Both the position numbers and the translations under genes were made by a program. A DNA stretch of 64,000 bases from Clostridiales bacterium (lineage in GTDB: Bacteria > Bacillota > Clostridia > Christensenellales > Borkfalkiaceae). Below the pieces are notes generated by a model, which did not search any database, was not told the DNA's origin, and worked only from the letters and a program-made list of their open reading frames with translations. Shown here one piece after another: positions 16,674-25,596 of the stretch. The stretch is from contig DPGH01000002.1 of assembly GCA_003523255.1 (NCBI GenBank), positions 192,656 through 256,655 of the forward strand, written 5' to 3'. Each line of letters begins with the position of its first letter. Position 1 is the stretch's first letter.

Positions 16674-17048
16674 ATGAATCTCTCTTGTCTTATTCGACGC
16701 AAAAGCAACAAACAGAATAAGGTTAACGGCAACGTCGTTTTTAACCGCCTTTGAAAGAGCGACTACCGTCATTGACCCGAACAGCCCGAACATAGGCATT
16801 ACAAGCGTAAGTACTATCGATAAACTGTCGCCAAAACCGTAAGTGTCTTTAAGTATTTGCGGTACCCACGCGTTAAGCCCGTCTTTAACGAAATTACATA
16901 TCGCCATAAAAACGCCGAATACGATAACGCTTACTACAACTACGGTACTTGCCTTATTCTTTTTCGATTTGACAGGCTCTTTATCTAAACCGCTAACCGC
17001 CGTTTTAAGGTTTTCGGCTTGCTTGCTGCGGTAATTACGTAACGCCAT
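16674..17048 (-). pseudogene. Internal fragment of a second OPA-type MFS transporter, fused in frame to GH31
   Basis: The frame opens with ATG at 17048, with a TAAGG ribosome site, and runs 125 codons without a stop into GH31. Residues from about 30 to 115 match the intact carrier's residues about 205-290, sharing VFGVFMAICNFVKDGLNAWV and TDTYGFGDS-type segments such as ILKDTYGFGDSLSIVLTL. The DNA of the two copies (about 14245-14465 and 16700-16925) differs mainly at third codon positions. Both were therefore probably once selected proteins. It could be a dead remnant left by deletion, or a real two-to-three-helix membrane anchor on GH31. The first 30 residues (MALRNYRSKQAEN...) have no counterpart in the intact carrier. 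Confidence 0.75.
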
Positions 17049-17076
17049 TGACTAACCTTACGATAAATGATATAAT
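17048..17076 (+). promoter_or_regulatory. SigA-type promoter for the araC gene
   Basis: TTGACT (17048-17053), 17-base spacer, TATAAT (17071-17076). The predicted start near 17083 leaves an 18-base leader containing AAAGGGG before the ATG at 17101. It overlaps the opposing promoter. Confidence 0.75.
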
Positions 17077-17095
17077 ATTATAAAGGGGATGTCAA
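17067..17095 (-). promoter_or_regulatory. SigA-type promoter for the GH31-MFS-GH63-like operon
   Basis: Minus-strand TTGACA (17090-17095), 17-base spacer, TATCAT (17067-17072). Its -10 box overlaps the araC -10 box, so the two promoters face each other across the same DNA. The -35 box lies at the start of araC. Confidence 0.7.
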
Positions 17096-17100
17096 ACAAT

Positions 17101-17949
17101 ATGGCGAAAAACATTTACAGCCTTAACTCTAAAAACACCGACGTTTCGTTAAGTTTAGTTTCGGCGTATATCACTACTACCGAGCGACATTACTATAACC
17201 ATTTTAACGCATACGCCGCAAAAAACAAACCGGAAAAGGACAACTTTATAGGCATAATACACACTGTTTCCGGCAACGGTATAATAAGAACGGTAAATCA
17301 CGTTCATAACCTCAACGCGGGCGATCTCGTTATAATAAAACACAACGAAATCGTTTCGTTCGAGTCGCGGCAAGAAGAGTGGCATTTTTACTGCATATGG
17401 TTTTACCTGCGCGGGCTGAAACTCGAATGCGACAAAGTTACCCGCGTACCCGAACTTAACGGAGAACGTGAAAGGTATATAGATATTATCGACCGCCTAA
17501 ACGGCGATTCCACCTTTTCGGTCATCAAAGCCAACGCGCTTTGCCTTTCGCTCGTTATGGATTATATCGAGTGTATAGGCTTTGTCGAAAAACCCGTACC
17601 CTACAAAGCCAAACTCGACGAGACGATAAAGTTTATCCACGATAACGTAGAATCGCCCGTTACGGTAGAACAACTCGCAAACAGATGCGGGTTTTGCAAA
17701 AACCATTTTTGCAACCTGTTCAAAAAGTACACCGAGATTACGCCGAAGCAGTATATTATAAACACAAAACTAAAAAAATCGGTTTTTCTGCTTCTCAACT
17801 CTTCGCTTTCCGTCGAGGAAATAGCGGACAAACTTTCCTTCTTCAGCCAGTCTTACTACATTTCATGCTTTAAAAAGCATTACAGAATTACGCCCGCGCA
17901 ATTCAGAAAAAACAAGACTCTTGCAAGTTTTTTAATCGACGAAAATTAA
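17101..17949 (+). CDS. AraC-family transcriptional regulator
   Basis: The protein has 282 residues from the ATG at 17101. An in-frame ATG at 17089 directly abuts the AAAGGGG ribosome site and is less likely. The N-terminal cupin-like sugar-sensing domain includes IIHTVSGNGIIRTVNHVHNL and GDLVIIKHNEIVSFESRQ. The C-terminal AraC DNA-binding domain (about 180-280) has two helix-turn-helix units, VTVEQLANRCGFCKNHFCNL and LSVEEIADKLSFFSQSYYIS, and ends CFKKHYRITPAQFRKN. It is divergent to the GH31 operon, with overlapping promoters. It is very likely its sugar-responsive activator and a possible regulator of other glycan promoters nearby. Confidence 0.92.
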   Translation: MAKNIYSLNSKNTDVSLSLVSAYITTTERHYYNHFNAYAAKNKPEKDNFIGIIHTVSGNGIIRTVNHVHNLNAGDLVIIKHNEIVSFESRQEEWHFYCIWFYLRGLKLECDKVTRVPELNGERERYIDIIDRLNGDSTFSVIKANALCLSLVMDYIECIGFVEKPVPYKAKLDETIKFIHDNVESPVTVEQLANRCGFCKNHFCNLFKKYTEITPKQYIINTKLKKSVFLLLNSSLSVEEIADKLSFFSQSYYISCFKKHYRITPAQFRKNKTLASFLIDEN

Positions 17950-17950
17950 G

Positions 17951-17975
17951 AAAACGCCCTTTTTAAGGGCGTTTT
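17951..17975. terminator. Bidirectional terminator between araC and GH112 gene
   Basis: The stem AAAACGCCCTT/AAGGGCGTTTT carries A/T flanks on both sides. It serves araC (plus strand) and the 20-kb galactoside operon (minus strand), which converge here. Confidence 0.85.
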
Positions 17976-17977
17976 CG

Positions 17978-20161
17978 TTATATCCAAACCAGTTGATACG
18001 GTTTAAGAGTATAATCGGCGGCGTTGCCTTTTATATCGTAAAAAGTGGTTTTTTGTTCTTTATCGCTGTTGTTTACAAGCGCGTATAAATTTTTGTCTTT
18101 ATAATAATCGCACTCGGTGTATACGTTTGTCGTAAAAGCCTTTTTCACACAGTCCTCTTTTTTAGCGCACCAAAGAAGCGCGCGGTATAAAAGCCTTGTG
18201 TTTTCGGCGCAATACTTCATGCCCGTCATATAAAAACTTCTGCCTTTGCCGAATTCGTTTACGGCGATTTTTACGTGTCCGCAATTTACGCCGCCCGCAA
18301 AGTCGCTTTCCGTTTTAATCGGAAAATCTTTATCAAACTTTACGTCAAGAACCTCCGCCCCTTCGAGAGCGTAAATATGGTCGATATTGCCGCCGTAACC
18401 GATTTCGCCCGCAACGTCGTCAAGAATAAAATGACCTTTTGTTTTATGATTAAAATATTTGTTTACGGATAAAGACAAGCCGTTTTCTTCTTCTACACCC
18501 ATAACGTCTGACAGTTGAAAAAATTTGCCGCCGTTATGCACCGCCGTCGGCTCGCCGATGCCTATAAAGCCGCCGCCTTCGTAAACGAATTTACGCACCG
18601 CGGCAACCGCCTCGCCGTCAAGCCAGCAAGTATCGCCTGAAAAAGCGGTATCTCTGTCGCCGTAATTCATAACCGCGTCATATCCCTGAAGCGCGCCGTT
18701 TTTTACGTCGTCAAAGTTTATAAAATCCACTTCGACGGGAAGCCCGCAAAGAGCCTCTAACACGCTTTGGTAAGAATAAATTTTTTGATAAGGCGCGTCT
18801 TGACAAGACATTTGCACCATCCAACTCTTTTCTTTTCCCCAGGCGTTAAGTATCGCGATTTTCAACGTCGAATACGGTTTCGTCTTTCCGATATTGTCGC
18901 ATATGGTTCTGAATTCGTCGCAAATTTTCTCAACGGTTTCGGTAAACGTGGGGAGTTTATCGGCAAGTTTTAAGTACCCGCCGAAGCCTATTCTGTCCAC
19001 CGGTTTACGCAAAATCGCGCGGCGTTCCGCTATCCAGTTATCCTTTCTCGCTTTGCTTGCCGCCTTATCGTCGTTTAACGTATCCGGAAAAAAGTACGGC
19101 ATAAAACGCGCTTCGGTATATTTTACGTACGGAATTTCGGAAAGCATTCTTAAAGTCGCGCCGGAGTTTACGCTCCCCACGACCGCGTCTAAACCCATAT
19201 CCTTGAAATACGGGCCGTAAGGCTCCGCGCCCGTCCAGTTGTCGCCCAAAAACATCATCGCTTTCTTTCCGTAAGCGTGCGTTACGTCCACCATCTCTTT
19301 GGCGGTTTTCGCAACGAACTCCTGTACGAGGTGCATATAGTCTTTAACGACTCTCGAAGGCGTTCTGAAATGGTTTGCGTAATATCCGCCGTCTACGATA
19401 TCCTCAAGCATTATTCTGTAGCCGTATTTTTTGTAAAACGCCTCGAACATTTCAGGACTTGCGGACATGGCGTAGCCGAACCAATCGAACTGTTTGTGTT
19501 TGTTTTTGTCGTTATAAAGCAAAAAGAAATGATAAAAAAAGGTTGTAAACCGAACCACGGTTACCTGCGGATTGTTTTTTAACCATTCGGTTAAATCGTC
19601 CTTCATCAACTTTTTCGCTTCGGGGTGAATCGGGTCTATATCCCTGTCTTTTTCAATCGTCCAGCCGTTGGCGGTGTAGTTGTAAATCTGCGTGGCGTCC
19701 CACAAACACCTTGCGAAAAAATTTACGCTGTACTCGTGCATGTACTCCGCGTTTTTTACGATAACCGCTTTCTTTTTGCTATCGTACTTCCACTCGTCCG
19801 TTTCTTTATTCGTCGTCCTGTCGAAAACCTGCCAGTAAGACTTGCTTTGTTCGTTTACCTCAAACTGGTCTTTAGACAAGCCTTTCAAAAGGTCGATTTC
19901 GATAACGTCGCCCTTTGCGAGTTGATACACGCTGCCGAGGGCTACGTTTTCCACCGCCTCGGGGTGCGCATATGCCCAGGCGTTGTTGCTCCTTGCGAGA
20001 AAGTACGTTTTATATACTTCGGGCGCAAGACTGCCCGCGTTTTCGGGGAGTTCGGTCCCGTCGCAATCTCTTACGGCGTCCGCACCCCATTTTTTTATAA
20101 ACTTTTTCGTCCCCTCGACGAAATTCGCGTCGGTGGGTATCGTTATTCTTCCTGTGGACAT
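17978..20161 (-). CDS. GH112 1,3-beta-galactosyl-N-acetylhexosamine / galactosyl-rhamnose phosphorylase
   Basis: The protein has 727 residues, the GH112 length. It starts MSTGRITIPTDANFVEGTKK and has the family signature GADAVRDCDGTELP near the N-terminus, with the catalytic acid expected in that region. Others are VTVVRFTTFFYHFFLLYNDK, FDWFGYAMSASPEMFEAFYK, MMFLGDNWTGAEPYGPYFKD and VGSVNSGATLRMLSEIPYVK. The reaction is inorganic-phosphate cleavage of a beta-galactoside (lacto-N-biose/galacto-N-biose or galactosyl-1,4-L-rhamnose) to galactose 1-phosphate plus the second sugar. There is no signal peptide, so it acts in the cytosol on imported disaccharide. It is the last gene of the long operon with the CUT1 importer, giving energy-saving phosphorolysis. 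The acceptor sugar is not determined by sequence reading. Confidence 0.93.
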   Translation of the reverse strand: MSTGRITIPTDANFVEGTKKFIKKWGADAVRDCDGTELPENAGSLAPEVYKTYFLARSNNAWAYAHPEAVENVALGSVYQLAKGDVIEIDLLKGLSKDQFEVNEQSKSYWQVFDRTTNKETDEWKYDSKKKAVIVKNAEYMHEYSVNFFARCLWDATQIYNYTANGWTIEKDRDIDPIHPEAKKLMKDDLTEWLKNNPQVTVVRFTTFFYHFFLLYNDKNKHKQFDWFGYAMSASPEMFEAFYKKYGYRIMLEDIVDGGYYANHFRTPSRVVKDYMHLVQEFVAKTAKEMVDVTHAYGKKAMMFLGDNWTGAEPYGPYFKDMGLDAVVGSVNSGATLRMLSEIPYVKYTEARFMPYFFPDTLNDDKAASKARKDNWIAERRAILRKPVDRIGFGGYLKLADKLPTFTETVEKICDEFRTICDNIGKTKPYSTLKIAILNAWGKEKSWMVQMSCQDAPYQKIYSYQSVLEALCGLPVEVDFINFDDVKNGALQGYDAVMNYGDRDTAFSGDTCWLDGEAVAAVRKFVYEGGGFIGIGEPTAVHNGGKFFQLSDVMGVEEENGLSLSVNKYFNHKTKGHFILDDVAGEIGYGGNIDHIYALEGAEVLDVKFDKDFPIKTESDFAGGVNCGHVKIAVNEFGKGRSFYMTGMKYCAENTRLLYRALLWCAKKEDCVKKAFTTNVYTECDYYKDKNLYALVNNSDKEQKTTFYDIKGNAADYTLKPYQLVWI

Positions 20162-20164
20162 AAA

Positions 20165-21868
20165 TTACCGAAACGCCTCCGCGATTGTTTTAATCATGCC
20201 CGGCACGCGGCTCGCTTTGCAAAAACTTTCGCCGTTTACCTTATGCTCGGTTTCTTTCTCGAAAAGAACGGTAGATCGCTCGGATACCATGCCCTTTTCG
20301 GTATCGCAAAACACGGTACCGCGCGTGCCGTAAAATCTTATCGTCGTAAAGTCGGATATCGGCGCCGCGGTGAACGCATACCTGAGCATTACGCCGCTTG
20401 TAAAATACATATCTATAAATCCGTGTTTATACCCTTCGCCCGATACGCTTACGTCGTAATCGTAAAGGTCGCTTTTAATCAGCGAAAACGCGTAGCATAA
20501 GTCGTTTTCTATTTTATCCGCACCGCCTCGTGTATAGTTCGCGCTGACGGCGATAATCTGCAATTCGCCTACCTTGCCCGCCTTTATGAATTCTTCTCCC
20601 TTTAAGTACACGCCGCCGGTTTTTACGGTAAAGTCGCCGTCTACGCTCATCGGCTTTTGCGATTTAACGTTTTTGGCCCTGACCGTTTCCGCCTCGAAGG
20701 CGAGTTTATGACTTTTTACCGAATCGGAAATTCTGCTTATGCCGAGCGGTCTGTCGCCTGTCAGTTTATAGGTTACGTAATCTCTGACGAGTTTTACGTC
20801 GCCGCCGTTGTGCGCGTCGGCAGAAACTTCTTTGTTTACGTCGAAATCGTAACGTTTTCCGTCAAACCTCTCCACGTGAACAACGCCTTCGTTAAATCTG
20901 CCGTACACGCGCCCTTCGGTGCCGAATACGCAGGTTATTCTGTCGGTGTCGTTCGCAAAGCCGTGCAACAAAAGGTTTGCCGTAACCCCGTTGTCGTAAC
21001 GGATATTCACCGTTTGCCTGTCGCATACGTCGTTATCCGACTTAAACGCGCATTTTCCGTACGGATTGTTTTCGTCCGAAAGATATTTTTTTATATTTTC
21101 GTCCGAATAATCGAAGCCGTAAGGCACGCACATGCTTTCGTGCGCTTTAACGTAAAAATCGTAAGCGTTTAACGGGCAGTTTTTAATTTTACAGTTTACG
21201 CAAAGGTCGGCGGCGTCTTTCGGCGCGCGGCTTTTTGTGTAATACCTTAAATCGCCGAGCGATTGAAGCGTTTCGTTTACGTCGCCTATAAACCAGGTTA
21301 TTATATCGAGGTCGTGGCAACACTTTTGCAAAACGATAGAACTCGTTTCCTCGCTGCGGTGCCACTTGCCGCGTATAAAACTGCACATGTAATGGTGATA
21401 CGCAACGTTTTCGGATTGTTCTACGGATAAAACTCTGCCAATCTCCCCGTCCGCTATAACTGTTTTTATTTTCTGATAAAACGGCGTGTATCTTAAATTG
21501 TGGCAGATAACGACGTCTCTTTTATATTTTTCGCTTGCGGCTTTGATTTCATCGCATTCCTCGGGCGTGGGAGCCATGGGCTTTTCGAGCAGAATATCGT
21601 ACCCGAGGCTCATGCCCTTAACAGCCTGCTCTTTATGCAGTCCGTCGAGCGTGGCGATTATCAGAACGTCCGCGCGCTTTTCTTTGAAAAACTCTTCGTC
21701 GCTCGAAAATAAATTTTTATCTTCTACGCCGTAAACTTCTTTTGCTTTTAACAAACTCTCCGGGCTCGTATCGCAGACGGAAACGATTTTAACGTTTTTT
21801 TGAGTTTTTAACCCGTCTGCGTAAACCGAGCCTCTGTTGCCTAAACCTATGATAGAAAAAGTCAGCAT
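20165..21868 (-). CDS. Gfo/Idh/MocA-family oxidoreductase with C-terminal extension
   Basis: The protein has 567 residues from the ATG at 21868, right after the previous stop; longer in-frame codons upstream lie inside that gene. The N-terminal Rossmann fold is IIGLGNRGSVYADGLKTQKN, followed by the Gfo/Idh motif ILLEKPMAPTPEECDEIKAA and DVVICHNLRYTPFYQKIK. A Cys-containing insertion (CVNCKIKNCPLNAYDFYV and further Cys) occurs at about residues 205-270, as in several sugar-oxidoreductases of this family. Beyond the usual 350-400 residues there is a second beta-rich region (about 400-567). It would oxidise or reduce a sugar or derivative with NAD(P). It lies within the galactoside operon, 3 bases before GH112. 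Confidence 0.85.
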   Translation of the reverse strand: MLTFSIIGLGNRGSVYADGLKTQKNVKIVSVCDTSPESLLKAKEVYGVEDKNLFSSDEEFFKEKRADVLIIATLDGLHKEQAVKGMSLGYDILLEKPMAPTPEECDEIKAASEKYKRDVVICHNLRYTPFYQKIKTVIADGEIGRVLSVEQSENVAYHHYMCSFIRGKWHRSEETSSIVLQKCCHDLDIITWFIGDVNETLQSLGDLRYYTKSRAPKDAADLCVNCKIKNCPLNAYDFYVKAHESMCVPYGFDYSDENIKKYLSDENNPYGKCAFKSDNDVCDRQTVNIRYDNGVTANLLLHGFANDTDRITCVFGTEGRVYGRFNEGVVHVERFDGKRYDFDVNKEVSADAHNGGDVKLVRDYVTYKLTGDRPLGISRISDSVKSHKLAFEAETVRAKNVKSQKPMSVDGDFTVKTGGVYLKGEEFIKAGKVGELQIIAVSANYTRGGADKIENDLCYAFSLIKSDLYDYDVSVSGEGYKHGFIDMYFTSGVMLRYAFTAAPISDFTTIRFYGTRGTVFCDTEKGMVSERSTVLFEKETEHKVNGESFCKASRVPGMIKTIAEAFR

Positions 21869-21873
21869 CTGTT

Positions 21874-23820
21874 TTACTGCCACCCGTCGATTTTTTCGGA
21901 AATGCTTCTGTATTCGCCGTATTCGTTTACACCGTATTCGGCGCAATATTTTCTCATAAATTCAACCATTTCGTTATAGTCTTTTTCGTTGAAATATTTT
22001 TTATAGTTGTCGCAATAGATATAATAAATCCAGATTTTCTCTTTATTTATTCTGGCAAAATACTTTTCGTACGCGGCGGGGTCGGTGGTTTTAAGCCCTT
22101 CGAGTTCGCCTATCATACCGTCGAGCATAGCGTTGAACGTATCGAGCCAGTTTTTACCGAACCATTTATCGGTCGCGTAGGTAAGGTCTTGCATTATCAT
22201 TGTAAGACCGAGTTCTTCTACCTGATAAATCTGGAAACTCTTAAACGCGTCGTAATACTTTTTGAAACTTTCGGCAACGGGCATATAGTAATAATCTATA
22301 AACTCGTACGCGTATTCGTCCACGCTTTTAGAGGCGTCCCACATGAAATTTGAACGAACGTACCAGGCAAGTTCTTCCATACCGGAAGTGTTGGTAAGCG
22401 TCGCGCCCTGCTCTTGCATATAGTAACCGCCGTTAGCGATAAGAGTGTTTACCGTCCCGTCAAGCGTAATAAGGTCGTTGGTCGGTACGGGGAGCGCCTG
22501 AAACTGGGCGCAATACGAATAATACATAAATTTATTGCAAACCGAAAGCCATTCTTTAACCTGTTTGCCTATTCTGCTTTTGTCGTCCGCAAGAGAGCGG
22601 GCAAAGTCACCGGTAAGCGGTGCGAACAATACCGATACGCGGTCGTCGCACTTAACGTTTTCGTTATACGGCACAGGGGTACCAGCCGCGTCGTATTTAA
22701 CGGGAGCGGACGCGTTGAAAAAGTATGCAAATATAACGAACTGAACGTGTTTGCCGGGATGATTTTGTTTAAGCCATTCCCAGTCGTCGTTAATCGCCTT
22801 GGAAACTTTGTTAGCGAAAATTATTTCAACCGCCGCCCTGCTGTTGTCACCGCCGCCGTTTGCCGAAGCGAGCGCGCGGCACCCTGCGCATTTGCAACAA
22901 TTCCAGTTGTCCTGCATGCCGAGCATGAAGAATTTTCTATTATCGAAATCCGTATCGTTTTGTATAATCTCTTTAACGCGCTTTATAAACTCCGCCTGCA
23001 TCTCTTCGTTGGAAAGACAAAGTTGCCCGACGTCCGGCTCGCTATTAGTTACCGTCGTCGTCGAATACCAGTCGTTATGCGCCTCGTAATAAGTGGTTTT
23101 GGGTAAGATAACGCTCGCCTGGTTATGGCCGAAAGTAAACCACGCGTCCTCGGCGTAGTCGGCGCGCATGCGCGCGTGATTAAGCCTTTCGGTAGTTCTG
23201 TCGGCGTCGTATATTCTCGAATATCTTAAAGAACGAACGGAGATATCCGGCTTTTCGCGCAGGTCTATATCGTATAGTTTTACGTTGTCCGTTTTTACGA
23301 CGAAAACGTCGTCTAACGTGTAAACCTTAAAGCCTACGGTTCTTTCCAAAAACTCATAGGTGGCGTATACGGTGTCTAACGTGGTATCGCCGTTTACGAT
23401 AACGTTGTCGTTTAACGTTTTAACCCTGACTTCGGTATACGTTAAAGCGGTTGCCGCAACCGCGCTTTCGTTTTCGTTATAAAGTTCCGTATCGCCTATC
23501 GAAATATATTTTTTAGAGGTATCGTATTCCGAAGTTACTTTCATTTTGTAACCGCAAGCCTCTTTTATAGCACTTACAGCCTCGTTCGCGGCGAGCGTTA
23601 TATTATAGTCTGCGTTTACGGGTACGAGAATCTGATAGTCTGAAGCGCCGTCTTTTACTATATACTTACCCGTGTCCTTTATAACCTCGTCGGGCTTTTT
23701 GTCGGGCGGGGTGATATTCGAATCTTTATCTCCGCCGCAACCGCAGGCACACGCGGTAAGGCAAATTATAACGCCTAATACAAGACATAAAAATTTAACG
23801 AATTTATTAGCGGTTTTCAT
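21874..23820 (-). CDS. Secreted DUF4838-type lipoprotein (GH20/GH67-like hexosaminidase/uronidase fold)
   Basis: The protein has 648 residues. A lipoprotein signal peptide (VKFLCLVLGVIICLTAC, lipobox LTAC) is followed by a Gly/Asp linker. The N-terminal alpha/beta domain (about 60-170) includes NADYNITLAANEAVSAIKEA and KKYISIGDTEL, typical of the domain preceding GH20/GH67 barrels. The DUF4838 part has FFMLGMQDNWNCCKCAGCRA, FVIFAYFFNASAPVKY and YMQEQGATLTNTSGMEELAW. Members are annotated as putative cell-surface glycosidases; activity is mostly untested. The gene starts on the stop of the preceding gene (TAATG) with a GGAGG site, so translation is coupled. It likely trims surface-bound glycans before import. 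Confidence 0.85.
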   Translation of the reverse strand: MKTANKFVKFLCLVLGVIICLTACACGCGGDKDSNITPPDKKPDEVIKDTGKYIVKDGASDYQILVPVNADYNITLAANEAVSAIKEACGYKMKVTSEYDTSKKYISIGDTELYNENESAVAATALTYTEVRVKTLNDNVIVNGDTTLDTVYATYEFLERTVGFKVYTLDDVFVVKTDNVKLYDIDLREKPDISVRSLRYSRIYDADRTTERLNHARMRADYAEDAWFTFGHNQASVILPKTTYYEAHNDWYSTTTVTNSEPDVGQLCLSNEEMQAEFIKRVKEIIQNDTDFDNRKFFMLGMQDNWNCCKCAGCRALASANGGGDNSRAAVEIIFANKVSKAINDDWEWLKQNHPGKHVQFVIFAYFFNASAPVKYDAAGTPVPYNENVKCDDRVSVLFAPLTGDFARSLADDKSRIGKQVKEWLSVCNKFMYYSYCAQFQALPVPTNDLITLDGTVNTLIANGGYYMQEQGATLTNTSGMEELAWYVRSNFMWDASKSVDEYAYEFIDYYYMPVAESFKKYYDAFKSFQIYQVEELGLTMIMQDLTYATDKWFGKNWLDTFNAMLDGMIGELEGLKTTDPAAYEKYFARINKEKIWIYYIYCDNYKKYFNEKDYNEMVEFMRKYCAEYGVNEYGEYRSISEKIDGWQ

Positions 23821-25595
23821 TATACCACCTCCACAGTCAAAGTCAATACCGTTACGTTGCCGAACGCGTCGTAAGCCATATAACGGATATAATGTTTGCC
23901 GTAAGCGGTAAACGTGTAAGAATCGCCCGCCTTTACGACCTTATACCCTGCCGAGGGTCCCGTTATATACACGATGGTATTTACGGTTCCTCCGTTATCC
24001 GTTGCCGTAAATTCGGGTATGGTAATCTTGCTCCACCACGAGTAAGACGAGTTAAGCGTGGTATTAAGAGTAAGCACGGGGCTTTCGTCGTCGGTAACGT
24101 AAACGGTGTAATAACCTACGTCGTAAACGTTTTCGCTTTCGTCCACCGCGGTGTATAAAATAACGTATTCGCCAGTTTCCGCAGCCGAAAATTCGTACGC
24201 CTTATCTGCGGAAAGTTTCCTAATTTCCGTACCGGAAACGTCTTTAACCGCCGCGCCGCCTTTAGTAACGGACACGTACGCTTTGGCGTTCGGGTCGACG
24301 ACGTCCGCCGCATACCCTGCGGGTACCACGACCGTTTCGCCTACGTTTACGCTGTTTTTAACGTATTTTTCAAGCACGACGATGGGCGGAATAGCGTCGT
24401 ATCCGTCGGTCGAAAAATAATGACTGTTGATTTGCGCAACGTTTACCTTAGAGGCAACGTTCGTTTCGATTATTTCAAACGTCATATAAACGGTTTTGGA
24501 CGGAAAGCCCGTAAATTCCTCGCCGTTTAAGCACTCGGTAACACGGCACACGTTCGCGCTCGAATTGTCTTTTATAAAGCAATTTACGTTGTTAAACTCG
24601 AATTTTACGCCGCTGTTGTAGTCAGTTAAACTGCCGTTTGCGGAATATCCTTGTCCGTCGTTAAGCACCATGGTAGAAGTGCGGTCGGTATCGCCTTTTT
24701 TAACGGTAAGGGATATAGAAACGTTTTTATCGAGCGCGTCGGTAACGACGACTCTTACTCCGCCGAACGAGTTAAACCCTTTAACGGGCAAAAGTTCAAA
24801 CTTAAACGAGGCGTTTACCCTGTTCGCAAACGAAAACTTCGCGTCGGAAGTAGCGGAAAGTTCCACGCCTTTGTCGGTAACGGTCGCGATACCGCCGCCG
24901 TGCGAATAGAACAAACTCGCGTAATCGTACACAGGATATCCGTACGCGTCGGTTTCGCCGGCAATCATAACGGGTATATCGTACGAAACGGAATTTTGCT
25001 TATCGCCTTTTCCCGCAATATACGTTAATTTGATTTTATTGCCGCCGACGCTTACCGCGGGAACGAACGTTTCGCCGAGAACTGTAACGCTTCCGGACTC
25101 GCCGGTACATTCAACGCGGTAATCCGCGGAGAGAGGCTCGCCGCTCGAATAGTCGGTAAATTCCGCTTTCGGCACCGCGTAAGTTTTACCCGACAAATAA
25201 ACGTCCGGTATATACGGAGTCGAGGTCATAACGGGATAGTCCGCCACCGTAGCGGTTACCGTATAAAAAACCGTGTCGGTTGCGCCGTTTACTCCGGCGA
25301 CGACTATATAAACGGTAAACGCGCCCGCTTCGTCCGCGACGAATTCGTTTGCCTTAACCGGAGCCTCCGCCCCGCTCGGCTTTTTTACGCTTAAAGTTAC
25401 GCTTGCAACCCTGTCGGGATAAACTGCGGTAACTTTCGGCAACGCAACCCGTTCGCCCACGTTACACTCGGTAACGGGAGCGGTGTATTCGACTTCTAAC
25501 CCGCTTTCCCTCGCGGCGAATACCACGGGGAACGCGCAACCGATTATCATTAAAATCGCTAAAATCGGAAGTGCGAAAAATAACTTTTTAGACAT
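23820..25595 (-). CDS. Secreted multi-domain Ig-like/beta-sandwich surface protein
   Basis: The protein has 591 residues. The N-terminal signal/anchor segment (LFFALPILAILMIIGCAFPV) is followed by an extracellular region of several beta-sandwich domains. Bacterial-Ig-like blocks lie at about 35-115 and 395-480 (GETVVVPAGYAADVVDPNAK, FSAAETGEYVILYTAVDESE) and at 490-590 (YTFTAYGKHYIRYMAYDAFG). A jelly-roll-like region lies between them (about 220-380). No catalytic motif or cell-wall sorting signal is seen. The Cys in IIGCAF could be a lipobox, though the context is poor. It is co-transcribed between the ABC permease and DUF4838 genes. A glycan-binding or display role is likely, but the function is not recognisable. 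Confidence 0.75.
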   Translation of the reverse strand: MSKKLFFALPILAILMIIGCAFPVVFAARESGLEVEYTAPVTECNVGERVALPKVTAVYPDRVASVTLSVKKPSGAEAPVKANEFVADEAGAFTVYIVVAGVNGATDTVFYTVTATVADYPVMTSTPYIPDVYLSGKTYAVPKAEFTDYSSGEPLSADYRVECTGESGSVTVLGETFVPAVSVGGNKIKLTYIAGKGDKQNSVSYDIPVMIAGETDAYGYPVYDYASLFYSHGGGIATVTDKGVELSATSDAKFSFANRVNASFKFELLPVKGFNSFGGVRVVVTDALDKNVSISLTVKKGDTDRTSTMVLNDGQGYSANGSLTDYNSGVKFEFNNVNCFIKDNSSANVCRVTECLNGEEFTGFPSKTVYMTFEIIETNVASKVNVAQINSHYFSTDGYDAIPPIVVLEKYVKNSVNVGETVVVPAGYAADVVDPNAKAYVSVTKGGAAVKDVSGTEIRKLSADKAYEFSAAETGEYVILYTAVDESENVYDVGYYTVYVTDDESPVLTLNTTLNSSYSWWSKITIPEFTATDNGGTVNTIVYITGPSAGYKVVKAGDSYTFTAYGKHYIRYMAYDAFGNVTVLTLTVEVV

Positions 25596-25596
25596 A

